Source: Asaia sp003994335 (GTDB lineage Bacteria; Pseudomonadota; Alphaproteobacteria; Acetobacterales; Acetobacteraceae). Taken from it: a stretch of 64,000 nt of DNA. The stretch is from contig NZ_JBBCOR010000004.1 in NCBI RefSeq assembly GCF_037151175.1, positions 298,576 through 362,575 of the forward strand. Reading direction: 5' to 3'. Below the pieces are notes generated by a model that searched no databases, had not been told where the DNA came from, and saw only the letters and a program-made list of their open reading frames with translations. Below are positions 17,591 to 27,135 of the stretch, piece after piece (within the stretch, counting starts at the first letter, position 1; each line of letters starts with the position of its first letter). Position numbers and translations under genes: made by a program.

Positions 17591-19015
17591 TCACCGCATG
17601 AGTGAAGGCAGGTCTCGCATTACGTCCAGGATGCTCTCGCGCAGAATGCTGCCGATCCTGGCAATTTCCCCCTCTGTCAGGACCAGTGGCGGAGAGAGGA
17701 TCAGGATATGGCCCAGAGGGCGCGCAATCAAACCTTTCTCCTGGGCCTTGCGGGCGACCAGCATGCCGATATTGAGTGCTTCGGGGAACAGTACCTTGCT
17801 CGCCTTGTCCCGGACGAACTCGATTCCGATCATGAAATGGCTGCCGCGTACTTCGCCGACGATGTCGATATCTCCCAGGGCGCGTAGGGTGTTTTCGAAC
17901 AGCTTGCCGGTCACCCGCACACGCTCGGGAATCTGCTCGGCCTCCATCAGGGCGATATTGGCCAGACCGGCCGCTGCTGCTGCGGGGTGGCCCGCATAGG
18001 TCATGCCATGGGTGAAGACACCGTCCGGGCCTGAAATCACCTCATGGATTTCATCGGTCATCAGGGTTGCGGCGAGAGGCTGATATCCTGACGTCACACC
18101 CTTGGCGACAGTGATCATGTCAGGCTGTGTTTCGAAGACGGCTTCCGATGCGAAGAAATGCCCCAGACGTCCGAACGCCGTGACCACCTCATCGGCCACG
18201 AATTTGATCTCGTAGCGTCGGCACAGCTCCTGAATGCGCTTGTGATAGCCGGCGGGCGGTACGATGACCCCTCCGGCTCCCATGATCGGCTCGCCAATGA
18301 AACAGGCGATGTTCTCGGCCCCCAGGCGTTCGATCTGCGTGCGCATGTCGTCGATCAGGGCATCGAGGAACTCGGCCTCGGTCATGTCCGCCCCTTCACG
18401 CCAGTAATGCGGCTTTCTCAGGTGATGAACGATCCCCTCCGCCTTGGACCATCCCTTGGAATAGGGCGGAGTTGTCATGGCGATCGAGAGATAGGTCGAG
18501 CCATGATAGGCCCCATGACGGCTCAGGACGAGCTTCTTGGTCTTGTGACCGAGACGTTCGTAATAATGATGCAGGATACGCACGGCGCCGTCATTGGCGA
18601 CCGAGCCGGAATTGGAGAAATGGACGCGGTTGAGATTGCCCGGCGCCAGCGTCGCGAGTTTTTGCGCCAGCGCTGCGGCGGCGGGATGGGTGAAAGTGTA
18701 GAAGGTCGAATAGAAGTCGAGCGTCGAGAGCTGCTGGGCGATCGCGTCGATGATTTCGCGTCGTCCATGGCCGACATTGACGCACCACAATCCGCCAATG
18801 CCGTCGATCAGGTCACGGCCGTCGCTGTCACGAACCATGGTTCCCTTGGCCGACACGATGGCCGTACGGGCTCCGGGCTTCTTGAGCCCGTTGAGATCGG
18901 CCCAGGACTGGACGAGATGGGCGTCGGCGGCGAGAATGGCCTCGGTGGTCTGGGGCAGGACAGGACCGGCTGATCCGGCATTGCTGGCGCCGGTTTCGAA
19001 GTTTGTGTCGGGCAT
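17591..19015 (-). CDS. Class III omega-aminotransferase
   Basis: Start taken at ATG 19015 (MPDTNFETGA), with GGGAGAGAAACC upstream; a longer frame adds 75 unrelated residues. The 474-residue length fits. Visible features are the GGLWCVNVGHGR substrate-pocket start, SNSGSVANDGAVR, SRHGAYHGST, the cofactor Asp in FVADEVVTAFGRLG, and the PLP lysine in VAKGVTSGYQPL near residue 295. These enzymes move an amino group from an omega-amino acid, diamine or aromatic amine to pyruvate or 2-oxoglutarate (SpuC/PuuE-like). It is convergent with the aldehyde dehydrogenase gene and divergent from the LuxR regulator gene. Confidence 0.88.
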   Translation of the reverse strand: MPDTNFETGASNAGSAGPVLPQTTEAILAADAHLVQSWADLNGLKKPGARTAIVSAKGTMVRDSDGRDLIDGIGGLWCVNVGHGRREIIDAIAQQLSTLDFYSTFYTFTHPAAAALAQKLATLAPGNLNRVHFSNSGSVANDGAVRILHHYYERLGHKTKKLVLSRHGAYHGSTYLSIAMTTPPYSKGWSKAEGIVHHLRKPHYWREGADMTEAEFLDALIDDMRTQIERLGAENIACFIGEPIMGAGGVIVPPAGYHKRIQELCRRYEIKFVADEVVTAFGRLGHFFASEAVFETQPDMITVAKGVTSGYQPLAATLMTDEIHEVISGPDGVFTHGMTYAGHPAAAAAGLANIALMEAEQIPERVRVTGKLFENTLRALGDIDIVGEVRGSHFMIGIEFVRDKASKVLFPEALNIGMLVARKAQEKGLIARPLGHILILSPPLVLTEGEIARIGSILRESILDVMRDLPSLMR

Positions 19016-19121
19016 GGTTTCTCTCCCTGGACGAACAGGGCTGCGACAGGGCGCAGCGCAACGGATCGAGACTAGGACTGTGAGAAAGGGCGCGTATATC
19101 GCCCGAAAGGGGTATGCGCGG

Positions 19122-19910
19122 ATGGAGGATATGCGGCCCGGTCTGCTTGGTGCGGCGATTTCGTGTCTCAGTGGGCCGGATTTCCCGGAGGCATTGCGAC
19201 TATGGCTCGAGGCCTGTCTGCGTTCGGATAATCTGACCATTCTTGCCTGTGCGCCTGATGCTGCACCGCGTTGTCTTTATTCGCATGCGCAGAGCCGCGC
19301 CGTTCATGCCGGGTTCGAAAGCACCTACTGCACCGGGCTTTATCTGCTCGATCCGTTTCACACTCTCGATCGCAAGGCAGCACCGTCCGGGGTGTATCAT
19401 CTGCAGGACGTGGCTCCAGATCACTTTCACAAATCGGAGTATTACACGCAGTATTATCAGAAAACGGGAATCGTAGATGAGATGGTCTATCTCGTCCGGA
19501 TCGGTTCTGCGTATTCGGTGCATCTTTGTCTCGGTCGGGACGAGAGCTCGGGCGTCGCGTTCAGCGCCGAGCAGAGAGTAACGGCTGCGTTACTGACCCC
19601 GGTGATCCAGGCTCTGGCGATGCAGCACTGGTCCGATCTGGAAATGCACGGGCACGAGCGTGAAGTAGACCGTGCGAGCCTGTTCTGGGCGCGTCTGAAG
19701 GAGGGAGAGGGAATCACCCTCACACCGCGACAGGCGCAGACGGCACTATTGATTCTGCGCGGCCATTCATCTGAGTCAATTGCCACGATTCTCGGTGTCA
19801 GCCCGCAGACGGTGAAGGTTTTCAGGCGGCAGATCTACGCACGCTGCGGCATTTCCTCCCAGGCCGAGCTTTTCTCGCTGATGATGCCGGTTCTCCTGCG
19901 TCTCTCCTGA
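19122..19910 (+). CDS. LuxR family transcriptional regulator
   Basis: A 262-residue protein when started at ATG 19122 (MEDMRPG), with AAAGGGG about 9 bases upstream. The C-terminal LuxR-type helix-turn-helix is clear: LTPRQAQTALLILRG, then SSESIATILGVSPQTVKVFR. The first 180 residues form a sensor region that I do not recognise. Transcribed divergently from the aminotransferase gene, it is the only regulator in the first 20 kb and the best candidate to control both catabolic operons. Confidence 0.82.
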   Translation: MEDMRPGLLGAAISCLSGPDFPEALRLWLEACLRSDNLTILACAPDAAPRCLYSHAQSRAVHAGFESTYCTGLYLLDPFHTLDRKAAPSGVYHLQDVAPDHFHKSEYYTQYYQKTGIVDEMVYLVRIGSAYSVHLCLGRDESSGVAFSAEQRVTAALLTPVIQALAMQHWSDLEMHGHEREVDRASLFWARLKEGEGITLTPRQAQTALLILRGHSSESIATILGVSPQTVKVFRRQIYARCGISSQAELFSLMMPVLLRLS

Positions 19911-20191
19911 TCGGGAGAGAGGGGGAGACTATTCGTTGGCGCGGGTTCCAGCGCCACACACGCAAGGCTGCTGCGCGGGAGATGACGGGGCGCATTGTTC
20001 AGGGCCGGGGCCTGTCGTTACGCGGGTGCGCCGGTGTGCTACCTGGGCTGAGCGCAGGGATGTACTGGCAGTGTTGCGGAGCACGCTCTTGTGTAGGGCG
20101 CCCGGGAGCGCCTATCAGATATCAGAACAGGAGATCTTGCGTCGAGGTCGTGACGGCTGTTCGGGCGCACTATAGATCAACAATGCCAATA

Positions 20192-20701
20192 ATGAACGAG
20201 ACAGACAGCATGGCTGATGAGACGATCGAAGAAAAGCCGCTAATCGGCGATGCCCTGTATCGGGCGCTGATCGGGACCTGGCAATTGCTCTCCTACAGCG
20301 TCGAGGAACAGGGCACCGCCTGTATGGTACCTGCCATGGGCGAGGCCCCGCGCGGCCGGGTGATTTTCACGCCTGATGGCTGGGTCGCCTTCAATCTCGA
20401 AGGGGAAGGGCGGGTGCCCGCCCAGACCGATGCCGACCGGGCGGCGCTGCTTCAGACCCTCGTTTCCTATATCGGTCGGTATCGTATCGAGGGAAATGCC
20501 TGGATCACTCATATCGAGACTGCCTGGGTGCCGGAATGGGTGGGGTCGGAACAAAAGCGTTTCGTCTCGATCCGCGGAGAATTCGCCGACGTATCGACCC
20601 CCTGGCGTTTCATGCCCAATTGGGCCCCCGACCGGCTGACCCGCAGCCTTATCCGCTTTCGCAAGATCCAGTCAGACCCTTCCGCCCTGCATATCGCCTG
20701 A
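20192..20701 (+). CDS. Lipocalin-like domain protein
   Basis: About 169 residues from ATG 20192; ATGs at 20183 and 20210 are also possible and none has a strong ribosome site. The core LIGTWQLLSYSVEE, then GRVIFTPDGWVAFNLEGEGR, and the C-terminal ADRTLRxxI-like WAPDRLTRSLIRFRK match the small bacterial lipocalin-like family (cytoplasmic beta-barrel, function unknown). No signal peptide is seen. The gene stands alone, convergent with hutG. The 281 bases before it hold no other gene. Confidence 0.7.
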   Translation: MNETDSMADETIEEKPLIGDALYRALIGTWQLLSYSVEEQGTACMVPAMGEAPRGRVIFTPDGWVAFNLEGEGRVPAQTDADRAALLQTLVSYIGRYRIEGNAWITHIETAWVPEWVGSEQKRFVSIRGEFADVSTPWRFMPNWAPDRLTRSLIRFRKIQSDPSALHIA

Positions 20702-20740
20702 AGCGGTGCGTTTTCGCGCCCGATGCAGTCAGAAGAGCCG

Positions 20741-21541
20741 TTATGGTCGCCAGGAGGCGACCTGCCGGAGCACGGGCACGAGCACGGACTGGCAGCGTTT
20801 CGTACCGGCGCTGCTGATTGTCCAAGGAGCCTCCTCGCGCTCGAGATAGGTGCTCTGCGCCATTTCCATCTGCAAGGCATGGATATTGTCATGGGGCTGC
20901 CCATAATGGCGCGTGGTATAGCCCCCCTTGAAACGGCCATCGATCACATGGCTGAACAGGCTTTGTGACTCGAGCTCCTGTGCCACGAGGTTGCGCAGCT
21001 TGGGCGCGCAGGATGCGCCGTCATTCGTCCCCAGATTCAGATCCGGTAACTTCCCCTCGAATAGCCGGGGTACCCGACTGCGTATCGAATGCCCGTCCCA
21101 GAGCACGGCCCATCCCCAGAGCGCCTTGAGACGCGCGAGTTCAGCGGCAAGGGCATCGTGATAGGGTTGCCAGAACAGGGCGCGCCGCGCAGCAATTTCC
21201 GTCGTATCGGGGCCCATACCCTCATGATAGAGCGGTGCGCCATCGAAGCTGGCCTCGGGTACGAGCCCCGTCTTGGGGCGGCCAGGATAGAGCGTGGCAT
21301 CGTCCGGGCCGCGGTTGAGATCGATCACGTAGCGGGAATGCGTCGCGGCCAGCACACCGATGCCCAGTTCGGGCGCGAAATCATAGAGCTGCGTCATGTG
21401 CCAGTCCGTATCGGGTCTGGCCTGCCCTGTGGCGGTCATGCGCGCCTCCTGGCCGGGAGCAAGAGCCAGCCCGGTATGGGGGAGGGCGATCAGGACGGGC
21501 AGTTCGCCCCGGGTGAGGGTGAAGAAGACAGTCTCTGTCAT
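20741..21541 (-). CDS. hutG: N-formylglutamate deformylase
   Basis: A 266-residue protein that hydrolyses N-formylglutamate to glutamate and formate, the last step of the five-step histidine pathway. Family features are LIALPHTGLALAPG, WHMTQLYDFA, the VIDLNRGP motif, WDGHSIRS (metal site) and KGGYTTRHYG. ATG 21541 follows the hutF stop by 19 bases; a longer in-frame start would run into hutF and adds no family sequence. It shares the minus-strand operon with hutF. Confidence 0.93.
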   Translation of the reverse strand: MTETVFFTLTRGELPVLIALPHTGLALAPGQEARMTATGQARPDTDWHMTQLYDFAPELGIGVLAATHSRYVIDLNRGPDDATLYPGRPKTGLVPEASFDGAPLYHEGMGPDTTEIAARRALFWQPYHDALAAELARLKALWGWAVLWDGHSIRSRVPRLFEGKLPDLNLGTNDGASCAPKLRNLVAQELESQSLFSHVIDGRFKGGYTTRHYGQPHDNIHALQMEMAQSTYLEREEAPWTISSAGTKRCQSVLVPVLRQVASWRP

Positions 21542-21560
21542 GATGGGGCCTTTTGCGTTT

Positions 21561-22940
21561 TCAGTGCTGTAACCGTCTGACGACGTCGCGAAAGCGCGCC
21601 TGAATGGAGGCTTCCTGAGGATGGTGGCCGTTTTCAATCACCCAGCGGCCTCCCGCCAGGACATTCCGGACAGGAAGCGTGGCGCGGGCGAAGATCATGC
21701 CATCGAAGAGCGCGTCATTCTGAAGGTCGGGCAGGGCAAAATCCGCTTGATCCAGAGTACAGAGATCGGCGCGATGATGGAGGGCGAGTTTGCCGCCCCC
21801 ATGAGCGCAGGCCTGCGCGCCACCTTTGAGCGCAGACTCGTACAGGAAGCGTCCTACCGAGCCGAGCATGCCCTCCGGCAGGGCACAACAGCGCTTTTGG
21901 GTGGCCAGGCGACGCCCGTATTCCAGCAGGCGCAGTTCCTCGGCGACCGAGGGCAGGACATTACTGTCCGTCCCGATCCCGAAACGCCCATGGCGGGCGA
22001 TATACGGCTCCAGGGGGAAGAAGCCGTCGCCCAGATTCGCTTCGGTCACGGGGCAAAGACCCGCCACGGCGCCGGAAGCAGCCAGACGCAGGGTTTCGTC
22101 GTGATCCAGATGGGTGGCGTGAACGAGGCACCAGCGATGATCGACCGGAACCTCATCCATCAACCAGGCTACCGGTCGCCTGCCGAGATAATCGAGGCAC
22201 TCCGTTACCTCACGCTGCTGCTCGGCGATGTGGATATGGATCGGCAGATCGGGGGCGATCATGCCCAGCATTTGTGCAAGATTCTGTCGGTCGACAGCGC
22301 GCAGGGAATGCAGGGCCAGCCCGTGCTGCACCATGATATCGCCCCCATGCCGGGCAGTGATGGCGCCCAGGATTTCGGCAATGAAATCGGGATCGCTGCG
22401 GAAACGCGCCTGTTCGGGGGCCAGGGCGCGACCGAACCCGGCATGACTGTAGAGCGTGGGCAGGATCGTGATGCCGATACCGGCTTCTTGCGCCGCATCG
22501 ATGACGGCCAGGGCCATTTCCGCCTTGTTATCGTAGGCGTTTCCATCGGGCGTGCGGTGTAGATAGTGAAACTCGCCAAGCTGGGTGAACCCGGCCTTGA
22601 GCATTTCCAGATAAAGCTGAGCAGCAATGGCGCGCATGTCGTCCGGTGTGACACGCAACGCAAGAGCGTACATCTGCTTGCGCCATGTCCAGAAGGAATC
22701 CGCCGGGTCCCGCCTTGTTTCAGCCAGTCCCGCCATGGCGCGCTGAAAGGCATGGGAGTGGAGGCTGGCGAGAGGCGGCAGGGCGATATCACACAGGGTG
22801 TCGCCGGGCTGCGGCTTCTGATTGGCCTCGATATGGGTGAAGCGGCCATGGCTGTAGGACAGGCGTACATCGTGCCGCCAGCCTGACGGGAGAAAAGCCT
22901 GCCGCGCGAAAACCGCGCCACCCTGATCGGTCTCACCCAT
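21561..22940 (-). CDS. hutF: Formimidoylglutamate deiminase
   Basis: A 459-residue amidohydrolase-superfamily enzyme that turns N-formimidoyl-glutamate into N-formylglutamate and ammonia. Metal-site motifs are LHSHAFQRAM near residue 60, HIHIAEQQREV near 235, HATHLD near 270 and GTDSN near 324. It defines the HutF-HutG branch, as opposed to direct formiminoglutamase. It is first in the hutFG operon, divergent from hutI across a 105-base promoter region with a HutC-like site. Confidence 0.93.
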   Translation of the reverse strand: MGETDQGGAVFARQAFLPSGWRHDVRLSYSHGRFTHIEANQKPQPGDTLCDIALPPLASLHSHAFQRAMAGLAETRRDPADSFWTWRKQMYALALRVTPDDMRAIAAQLYLEMLKAGFTQLGEFHYLHRTPDGNAYDNKAEMALAVIDAAQEAGIGITILPTLYSHAGFGRALAPEQARFRSDPDFIAEILGAITARHGGDIMVQHGLALHSLRAVDRQNLAQMLGMIAPDLPIHIHIAEQQREVTECLDYLGRRPVAWLMDEVPVDHRWCLVHATHLDHDETLRLAASGAVAGLCPVTEANLGDGFFPLEPYIARHGRFGIGTDSNVLPSVAEELRLLEYGRRLATQKRCCALPEGMLGSVGRFLYESALKGGAQACAHGGGKLALHHRADLCTLDQADFALPDLQNDALFDGMIFARATLPVRNVLAGGRWVIENGHHPQEASIQARFRDVVRRLQH

Positions 22941-23003
22941 GACATACCCCGAAATGGCTGGTCAGCGCGATTGTCGTTGCGCGTTCATACTCTAATAACT
23001 AGA

Positions 23004-23017
23004 CATGTATAGATAAG
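23004..23017. promoter_or_regulatory. HutC-like operator between hutF and hutI
   Basis: CATGTATAGATAAG matches the hutU operator CATGTATATACAAG at 12 of 14 positions. It sits in the 105-base divergent promoter region of hutFG and hutI, so one repressor site could control both. Confidence 0.65.
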
Positions 23018-23045
23018 TCAGGTCAAGAAGAAGGTTGCCGATCAT

Positions 23046-24332
23046 ATGTGGGACAGGCTCTGGATCGATGTGCATCTGGCCACAATGGATCGCGGCGTGG
23101 CTACCGGCTTGGCTTCTGGTATGGCCACCGGCCTGTCTCCCGTGTCCGATCGCGTTACGGAAGCGGACGGAAATCTCGGTATAGTGCGTGATGGTGCCCT
23201 TGCCGTCCGGAACGGGCATATCGCATGGGTGGGGCCGCGCAGCGCCTTGAAAGCGGCTCCGGAAACCCTGGCACGCGAGGTCATCTCCTGCAACGGCCAC
23301 TGGATGACGCCGGGTCTGATCGATCCGCACACTCATCTGGTTTATGCGGGCGATCGCAGCGGCGAATTCGCCGAGCGTCTCGAGGGTGTTTCCTATGAGG
23401 CCATCGCTCGGCGCGGGGGCGGGATCCTCTCTACCATGAGGGCCACGCGTGAAAGCAGCGAAGACGAGCTGCTCGCAGTTTCCCTCAAGCGGGCGCGGGC
23501 TCTGGTGGCGCAGGGTGTTACTACCGTCGAAATCAAATCCGGCTACGGTCTGACCCTGCGGGACGAGATGAAGCAATTGCGTGTGGCGCGTCGTATCGGT
23601 GCATCCCTTGGCCTGCGTGTGCGGACCAGCTTTCTGGGGGCTCATGCTGTTCCACCCGAATATGCCGGGCGTCGCGCGGCCTATGTTGCGCATCTCTGCG
23701 AGGATATTCTTCCAGCCGTGGTCGAAGCCGGTCTGGCTGATTACGTCGATGGATTTTGCGAGGGAATCGCCTTCCAGCCTGAGGAGATTGCGCGCCTGTT
23801 CGAGACCGCTCAGGCTCTGGGACTGTCGGTGCGTCTTCATGCCGATCAGCTCTCCGATCTGGGGGGAGCCGGGCTGGCTGCCCGTTTCGGGGCGCTGTCC
23901 GCCGATCACGTGGAATATGCCAATGAGACGGGGATCAGCGCCATGGCGCAGGCCGGTACGGTCGCCGTGCTTCTGCCGGGGGCATTCTATTTCGTCCGGG
24001 AGACGCGCCTGCCGCCGATCGACGCGTTTCGTCGTTACGCTGTGCCGATGGCGCTGGCGACGGATTGCAATCCGGGGACATCGCCTGTGCTTTCTCCTAC
24101 GGCGGTGATGAACATGGCCTGCACCCTGTTTCGCCTCACCCCGAGTGAGGCCCTTCTCGGGCATACGCGCCATGCAGCGTCGGCGCTCGGGCTTTCCGCT
24201 GTTTGCGGAGCGCTGGCGCCTGGCCTGGCAGCCGATATGGCGGTGTGGGACGTGAGCGCCCCGCATGAATTATCCTACTGGATTGGCGGCGTGCGCCCCG
24301 TTGGGCGGGTGTTCGGGGGGCAGCCCGATTGA
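23046..24332 (+). CDS. hutI: Imidazolonepropionase
   Basis: A 428-residue amidohydrolase that opens imidazolone-propionate to formimidoylglutamate. Motifs are GLIDPHTHLVYAGDR near residue 94 (HxH metal ligands, substrate Arg), GVTTVEIKSGYGL near 158, FLGAHAVPPEY near 197, HADQLSDLGG near 265 and ATDCNPGT near 338. Length and order are those of bacterial HutI. It is transcribed divergently from hutFG and followed after about 96 bases by hutC on the same strand. Confidence 0.94.
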   Translation: MWDRLWIDVHLATMDRGVATGLASGMATGLSPVSDRVTEADGNLGIVRDGALAVRNGHIAWVGPRSALKAAPETLAREVISCNGHWMTPGLIDPHTHLVYAGDRSGEFAERLEGVSYEAIARRGGGILSTMRATRESSEDELLAVSLKRARALVAQGVTTVEIKSGYGLTLRDEMKQLRVARRIGASLGLRVRTSFLGAHAVPPEYAGRRAAYVAHLCEDILPAVVEAGLADYVDGFCEGIAFQPEEIARLFETAQALGLSVRLHADQLSDLGGAGLAARFGALSADHVEYANETGISAMAQAGTVAVLLPGAFYFVRETRLPPIDAFRRYAVPMALATDCNPGTSPVLSPTAVMNMACTLFRLTPSEALLGHTRHAASALGLSAVCGALAPGLAADMAVWDVSAPHELSYWIGGVRPVGRVFGGQPD

Positions 24333-24428
24333 CGGCGCATTTCGCCAGGCTGATGGACCATGGCCATGATGCGCCGCGACCCGGTATAGACGGTAATGAT
24401 TCCTGACCATGATGAGAGGCGCAAACGG

Positions 24429-25154
24429 GTGAGCACAGTTCTGGGCAAAGACAGGCCGGCCGCACGATACGAGCAGGTGAAAGCCTATATCATGGAGCGG
24501 ATCGAAGGCGGCGAGTGGGGCGTGGGTCATCGCCTGCCCTCCGAAAGCGAGCTTGTCGAGATTCTGGGTGTCTCGCGCATGACCGTGCATCGCGCCCTGC
24601 GCGAACTGACGAGCGAGGGGATCGTAACGCGGGCTCAGGGTGTCGGTACCTTCGTGGCCGAACCTGCCCAGCAGGTGGAATTGCTCGAGCTGCGTGATAT
24701 TGCCGAGGATATTGCCGCGAATGGTCATCGCCACACCACGCGTATCGTCACGCTCGAGGCGATACGCGCTGACAGCGATCTGGCCATGGCCTTCGGGCAG
24801 AGGCCGGGCGCGCGGCTCTTTCATTCCATCATCGTGCATTACGAGGACGAGACCCCGCTTCAGGTGGAGGAGCGTTTCGTCTCGCCTCACTTCGCGCCGG
24901 ATTATCTCGAACAGGATTTCACTCTTTCGCATCCGCATCGTCATCTTTCGGCCATCGCCCAGCCCGAGGAAATCGAGCATGTGGTTTTCGCCGTGACCCC
25001 AAGCCTTGCCATCTGTTCCCTGCTCGACCTCGATGAGCCAGAGGCCTGCCTGCAGCTCATGCGTCGCACCTGGGTGGATGGGCGCGTGGTGATGAAGGGG
25101 ATTTTCACCTATTCCGGCAGCCGATACAGTTTCGTTGGGCGGTATCGTCCCTGA
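24429..25154 (+). CDS. hutC: Histidine utilisation repressor, GntR/HutC family
   Basis: A 241-residue protein from GTG 24429, which has GAGAGG about 9 bases upstream; an ATG at 24396 would add 11 residues with no ribosome site. The N-terminal GntR winged helix (LPSESELVEILGVSRMTVHR, then GIVTRAQGVGTFV) is at residues 30-75. The C-terminal UTRA ligand-binding domain of the HutC subgroup covers about 85-235. HutC represses hut genes and is released by urocanate. Six palindromes near CTTGTATATACAAG in this window are its likely targets, including one 43 bases... upstream of the hutU ATG just downstream of this gene. Confidence 0.9.
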   Translation: MSTVLGKDRPAARYEQVKAYIMERIEGGEWGVGHRLPSESELVEILGVSRMTVHRALRELTSEGIVTRAQGVGTFVAEPAQQVELLELRDIAEDIAANGHRHTTRIVTLEAIRADSDLAMAFGQRPGARLFHSIIVHYEDETPLQVEERFVSPHFAPDYLEQDFTLSHPHRHLSAIAQPEEIEHVVFAVTPSLAICSLLDLDEPEACLQLMRRTWVDGRVVMKGIFTYSGSRYSFVGRYRP

Positions 25155-25364
25155 TCCCTAGTCAGAAAGTGTTTCTGCCACGAATCTACGCGCCGTTCGT
25201 AGCCCGCATGGTAAGGCGGCGCGTCCTGGCTATCGGGCACTTTCAATAGCCTCCATAGCTGTTGGTTCAGCGCGTCTGTGAAGGCGCGGGGTGGGTGACG
25301 TCCGGTCGTTTGGATGTCGTGACAATTCCTGATTGACAATCCTCGATCACCTGAAGCACCTTAA

Positions 25365-25378
25365 CATGTATATACAAG
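25365..25378. promoter_or_regulatory. HutC-like operator before hutU
   Basis: CATGTATATACAAG, with the perfect core TGTATATACA at 25367-25376, lies 18 bases before the hutU ATG and overlaps where RNA polymerase or the ribosome would load. This is the best-formed copy of the motif, close to the known GntR/HutC palindrome. Confidence 0.8.
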
Positions 25379-25396
25379 TTAAGGTCAGGAATTGTC

Positions 25397-27121
25397 ATGT
25401 GCTCCCGGTTTGCCTCACCCGACACTGCGTCCCTTCCCGCATCCTCTCCCCGTCTTGCCAATGACCGCGTGATACGCGCGGCCACGGGCACGACGCTCAG
25501 CGCCCGTTCCTGGCAGACAGAAGCGGCCTTGCGGATGTTGATGAACAATCTCGATCCGGACGTGGCCGAAAAGCCCTCCGAACTCGTCGTCTATGGCGGT
25601 ATCGGGCGGGCAGCACGCAACTGGGCGTGCTACGACCGGATCGTCGAGTCCCTGACTGCGCTGGGCGCCGATGAGACCCTCCTGGTCCAGTCGGGCAAGC
25701 CGGTCGGCGTGTTCCGGACCCATGAAAATGCGCCCCGGGTGCTGATCGCCAACTCAAATCTTGTGCCGCATTGGGCAAATTGGGACCGGTTCAATGAACT
25801 CGATCGTGCCGGGTTGATGATGTACGGCCAGATGACGGCCGGTTCATGGATCTATATCGGCAGCCAGGGTATTGTGCAGGGCACCTACGAGACTTTCGTC
25901 GAAATGGGGCGCCAATCCTATGGCGGTTCCCTGGCAGGGCGCTGGATCCTCACGGGCGGGCTCGGGGGCATGAGCGGGGCTCAGCCTCTGGCAGCCGTCA
26001 TGGCCGGGGCCTCGATGCTGGCCGTGGAATGTGAAGCGAGCCGTATCGAGAAGCGTCTCGAAACGGGTTATCTGGACCGCAAGACCCAGTCGCTGGATGA
26101 GGCGCTGGAGTGGATCGACGCGGCCTGTCGGAACAATCGGCCGGTTTCGATCGGATTGCTGGGGAATGCGGCCGAGATCTTTCCCGAGATATTGCGGCGG
26201 GGGATCCGACCGGATGCCGTAACCGACCAGACCTCGGCGCATGATCCGCTCAATGGCTACCTGCCTGCCGGATGGACGCTCGATCAGGCCGCACAGAAAC
26301 GCGTCACGAACCCCGCCGAGGTCGAGCAGGCCGCGAAGCAGTCGATGCGGCTTCAGGTCGAGGCGATGGTCGGCTTCCACCGGCTGGGTGTGCCGACCTT
26401 CGATTATGGCAATAATATCCGGCAGATGGCGTTCGAGGTGGGCTGTGAAGAGGCGTTTGCCTTCCCCGGCTTTGTACCCGCCTATATCCGGCCGCTTTTC
26501 TGTCGCGGTGTCGGACCGTTCCGCTGGGCGGCGCTTTCGGGCGATCCGGAGGATATCTACAAGACCGATGCCAAGGTGAAGGAGCTGCTTCCGAACGATA
26601 AGCATCTTCATAACTGGCTCGACATGGCCCGGGACAAGATCCAGTTCCAGGGTCTTCCGGCCCGTATCTGCTGGGTCGGTCTGGGTGATCGCCATCGTCT
26701 GGGCATGGCCTTCAACGAGATGGTTGCCAAAGGGGAGCTCAAGGCCCCCGTCGTCATCGGCCGCGATCACCTCGATAGCGGCTCGGTGGCCAGCCCCAAT
26801 CGAGAGACCGAAGCCATGCGCGACGGCTCGGATGCGGTGTCGGACTGGCCCCTTCTTAACGCCCTGCTCAACACGGCTTCGGGTGCGACCTGGGTCTCGC
26901 TGCATCATGGCGGTGGCGTAGGCATGGGCTTCTCGCAGCATGCGGGAATGGTCATCGTGGCGGACGGAACGGAAGAGGCCCGGTCGCGGCTCGAGCGCGT
27001 CCTGTGGAATGATCCTGCGACAGGCGTCATGCGCCATGCTGATGCCGGTTACGAGATAGCGACCGATTGTGCGCGTGAGCAGGGGCTGAACCTGCCGATG
27101 ATCACCTCCGTCAAGTCGTAA
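25397..27121 (+). CDS. hutU: Urocanate hydratase
   Basis: A 574-residue enzyme converting urocanate to imidazolone-propionate with tightly bound NAD+. Diagnostic blocks are VVYGGIGRAARNW, SGKPVGVFRTHENAPRV, GQMTAGSWIYIGSQGIVQG, LTGGLGGMSGAQPLA, QTSAHDPLNGYLP and GPFRWAALSGDP. The N-terminal 15 or so residues are less typical, but an AGGA site lies about 8 bases before this ATG. hutH follows after 14 bases. Confidence 0.95.
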   Translation: MCSRFASPDTASLPASSPRLANDRVIRAATGTTLSARSWQTEAALRMLMNNLDPDVAEKPSELVVYGGIGRAARNWACYDRIVESLTALGADETLLVQSGKPVGVFRTHENAPRVLIANSNLVPHWANWDRFNELDRAGLMMYGQMTAGSWIYIGSQGIVQGTYETFVEMGRQSYGGSLAGRWILTGGLGGMSGAQPLAAVMAGASMLAVECEASRIEKRLETGYLDRKTQSLDEALEWIDAACRNNRPVSIGLLGNAAEIFPEILRRGIRPDAVTDQTSAHDPLNGYLPAGWTLDQAAQKRVTNPAEVEQAAKQSMRLQVEAMVGFHRLGVPTFDYGNNIRQMAFEVGCEEAFAFPGFVPAYIRPLFCRGVGPFRWAALSGDPEDIYKTDAKVKELLPNDKHLHNWLDMARDKIQFQGLPARICWVGLGDRHRLGMAFNEMVAKGELKAPVVIGRDHLDSGSVASPNRETEAMRDGSDAVSDWPLLNALLNTASGATWVSLHHGGGVGMGFSQHAGMVIVADGTEEARSRLERVLWNDPATGVMRHADAGYEIATDCAREQGLNLPMITSVKS

Positions 27122-27135
27122 GGAACACGCCTGTC

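Noticed and set aside
25333..25338. TTGACA as the -35 of hutU
   Set aside because: It is a good -35 word, but no -10 lies at a suitable spacing and the distance to the operator differs from the other two promoters.
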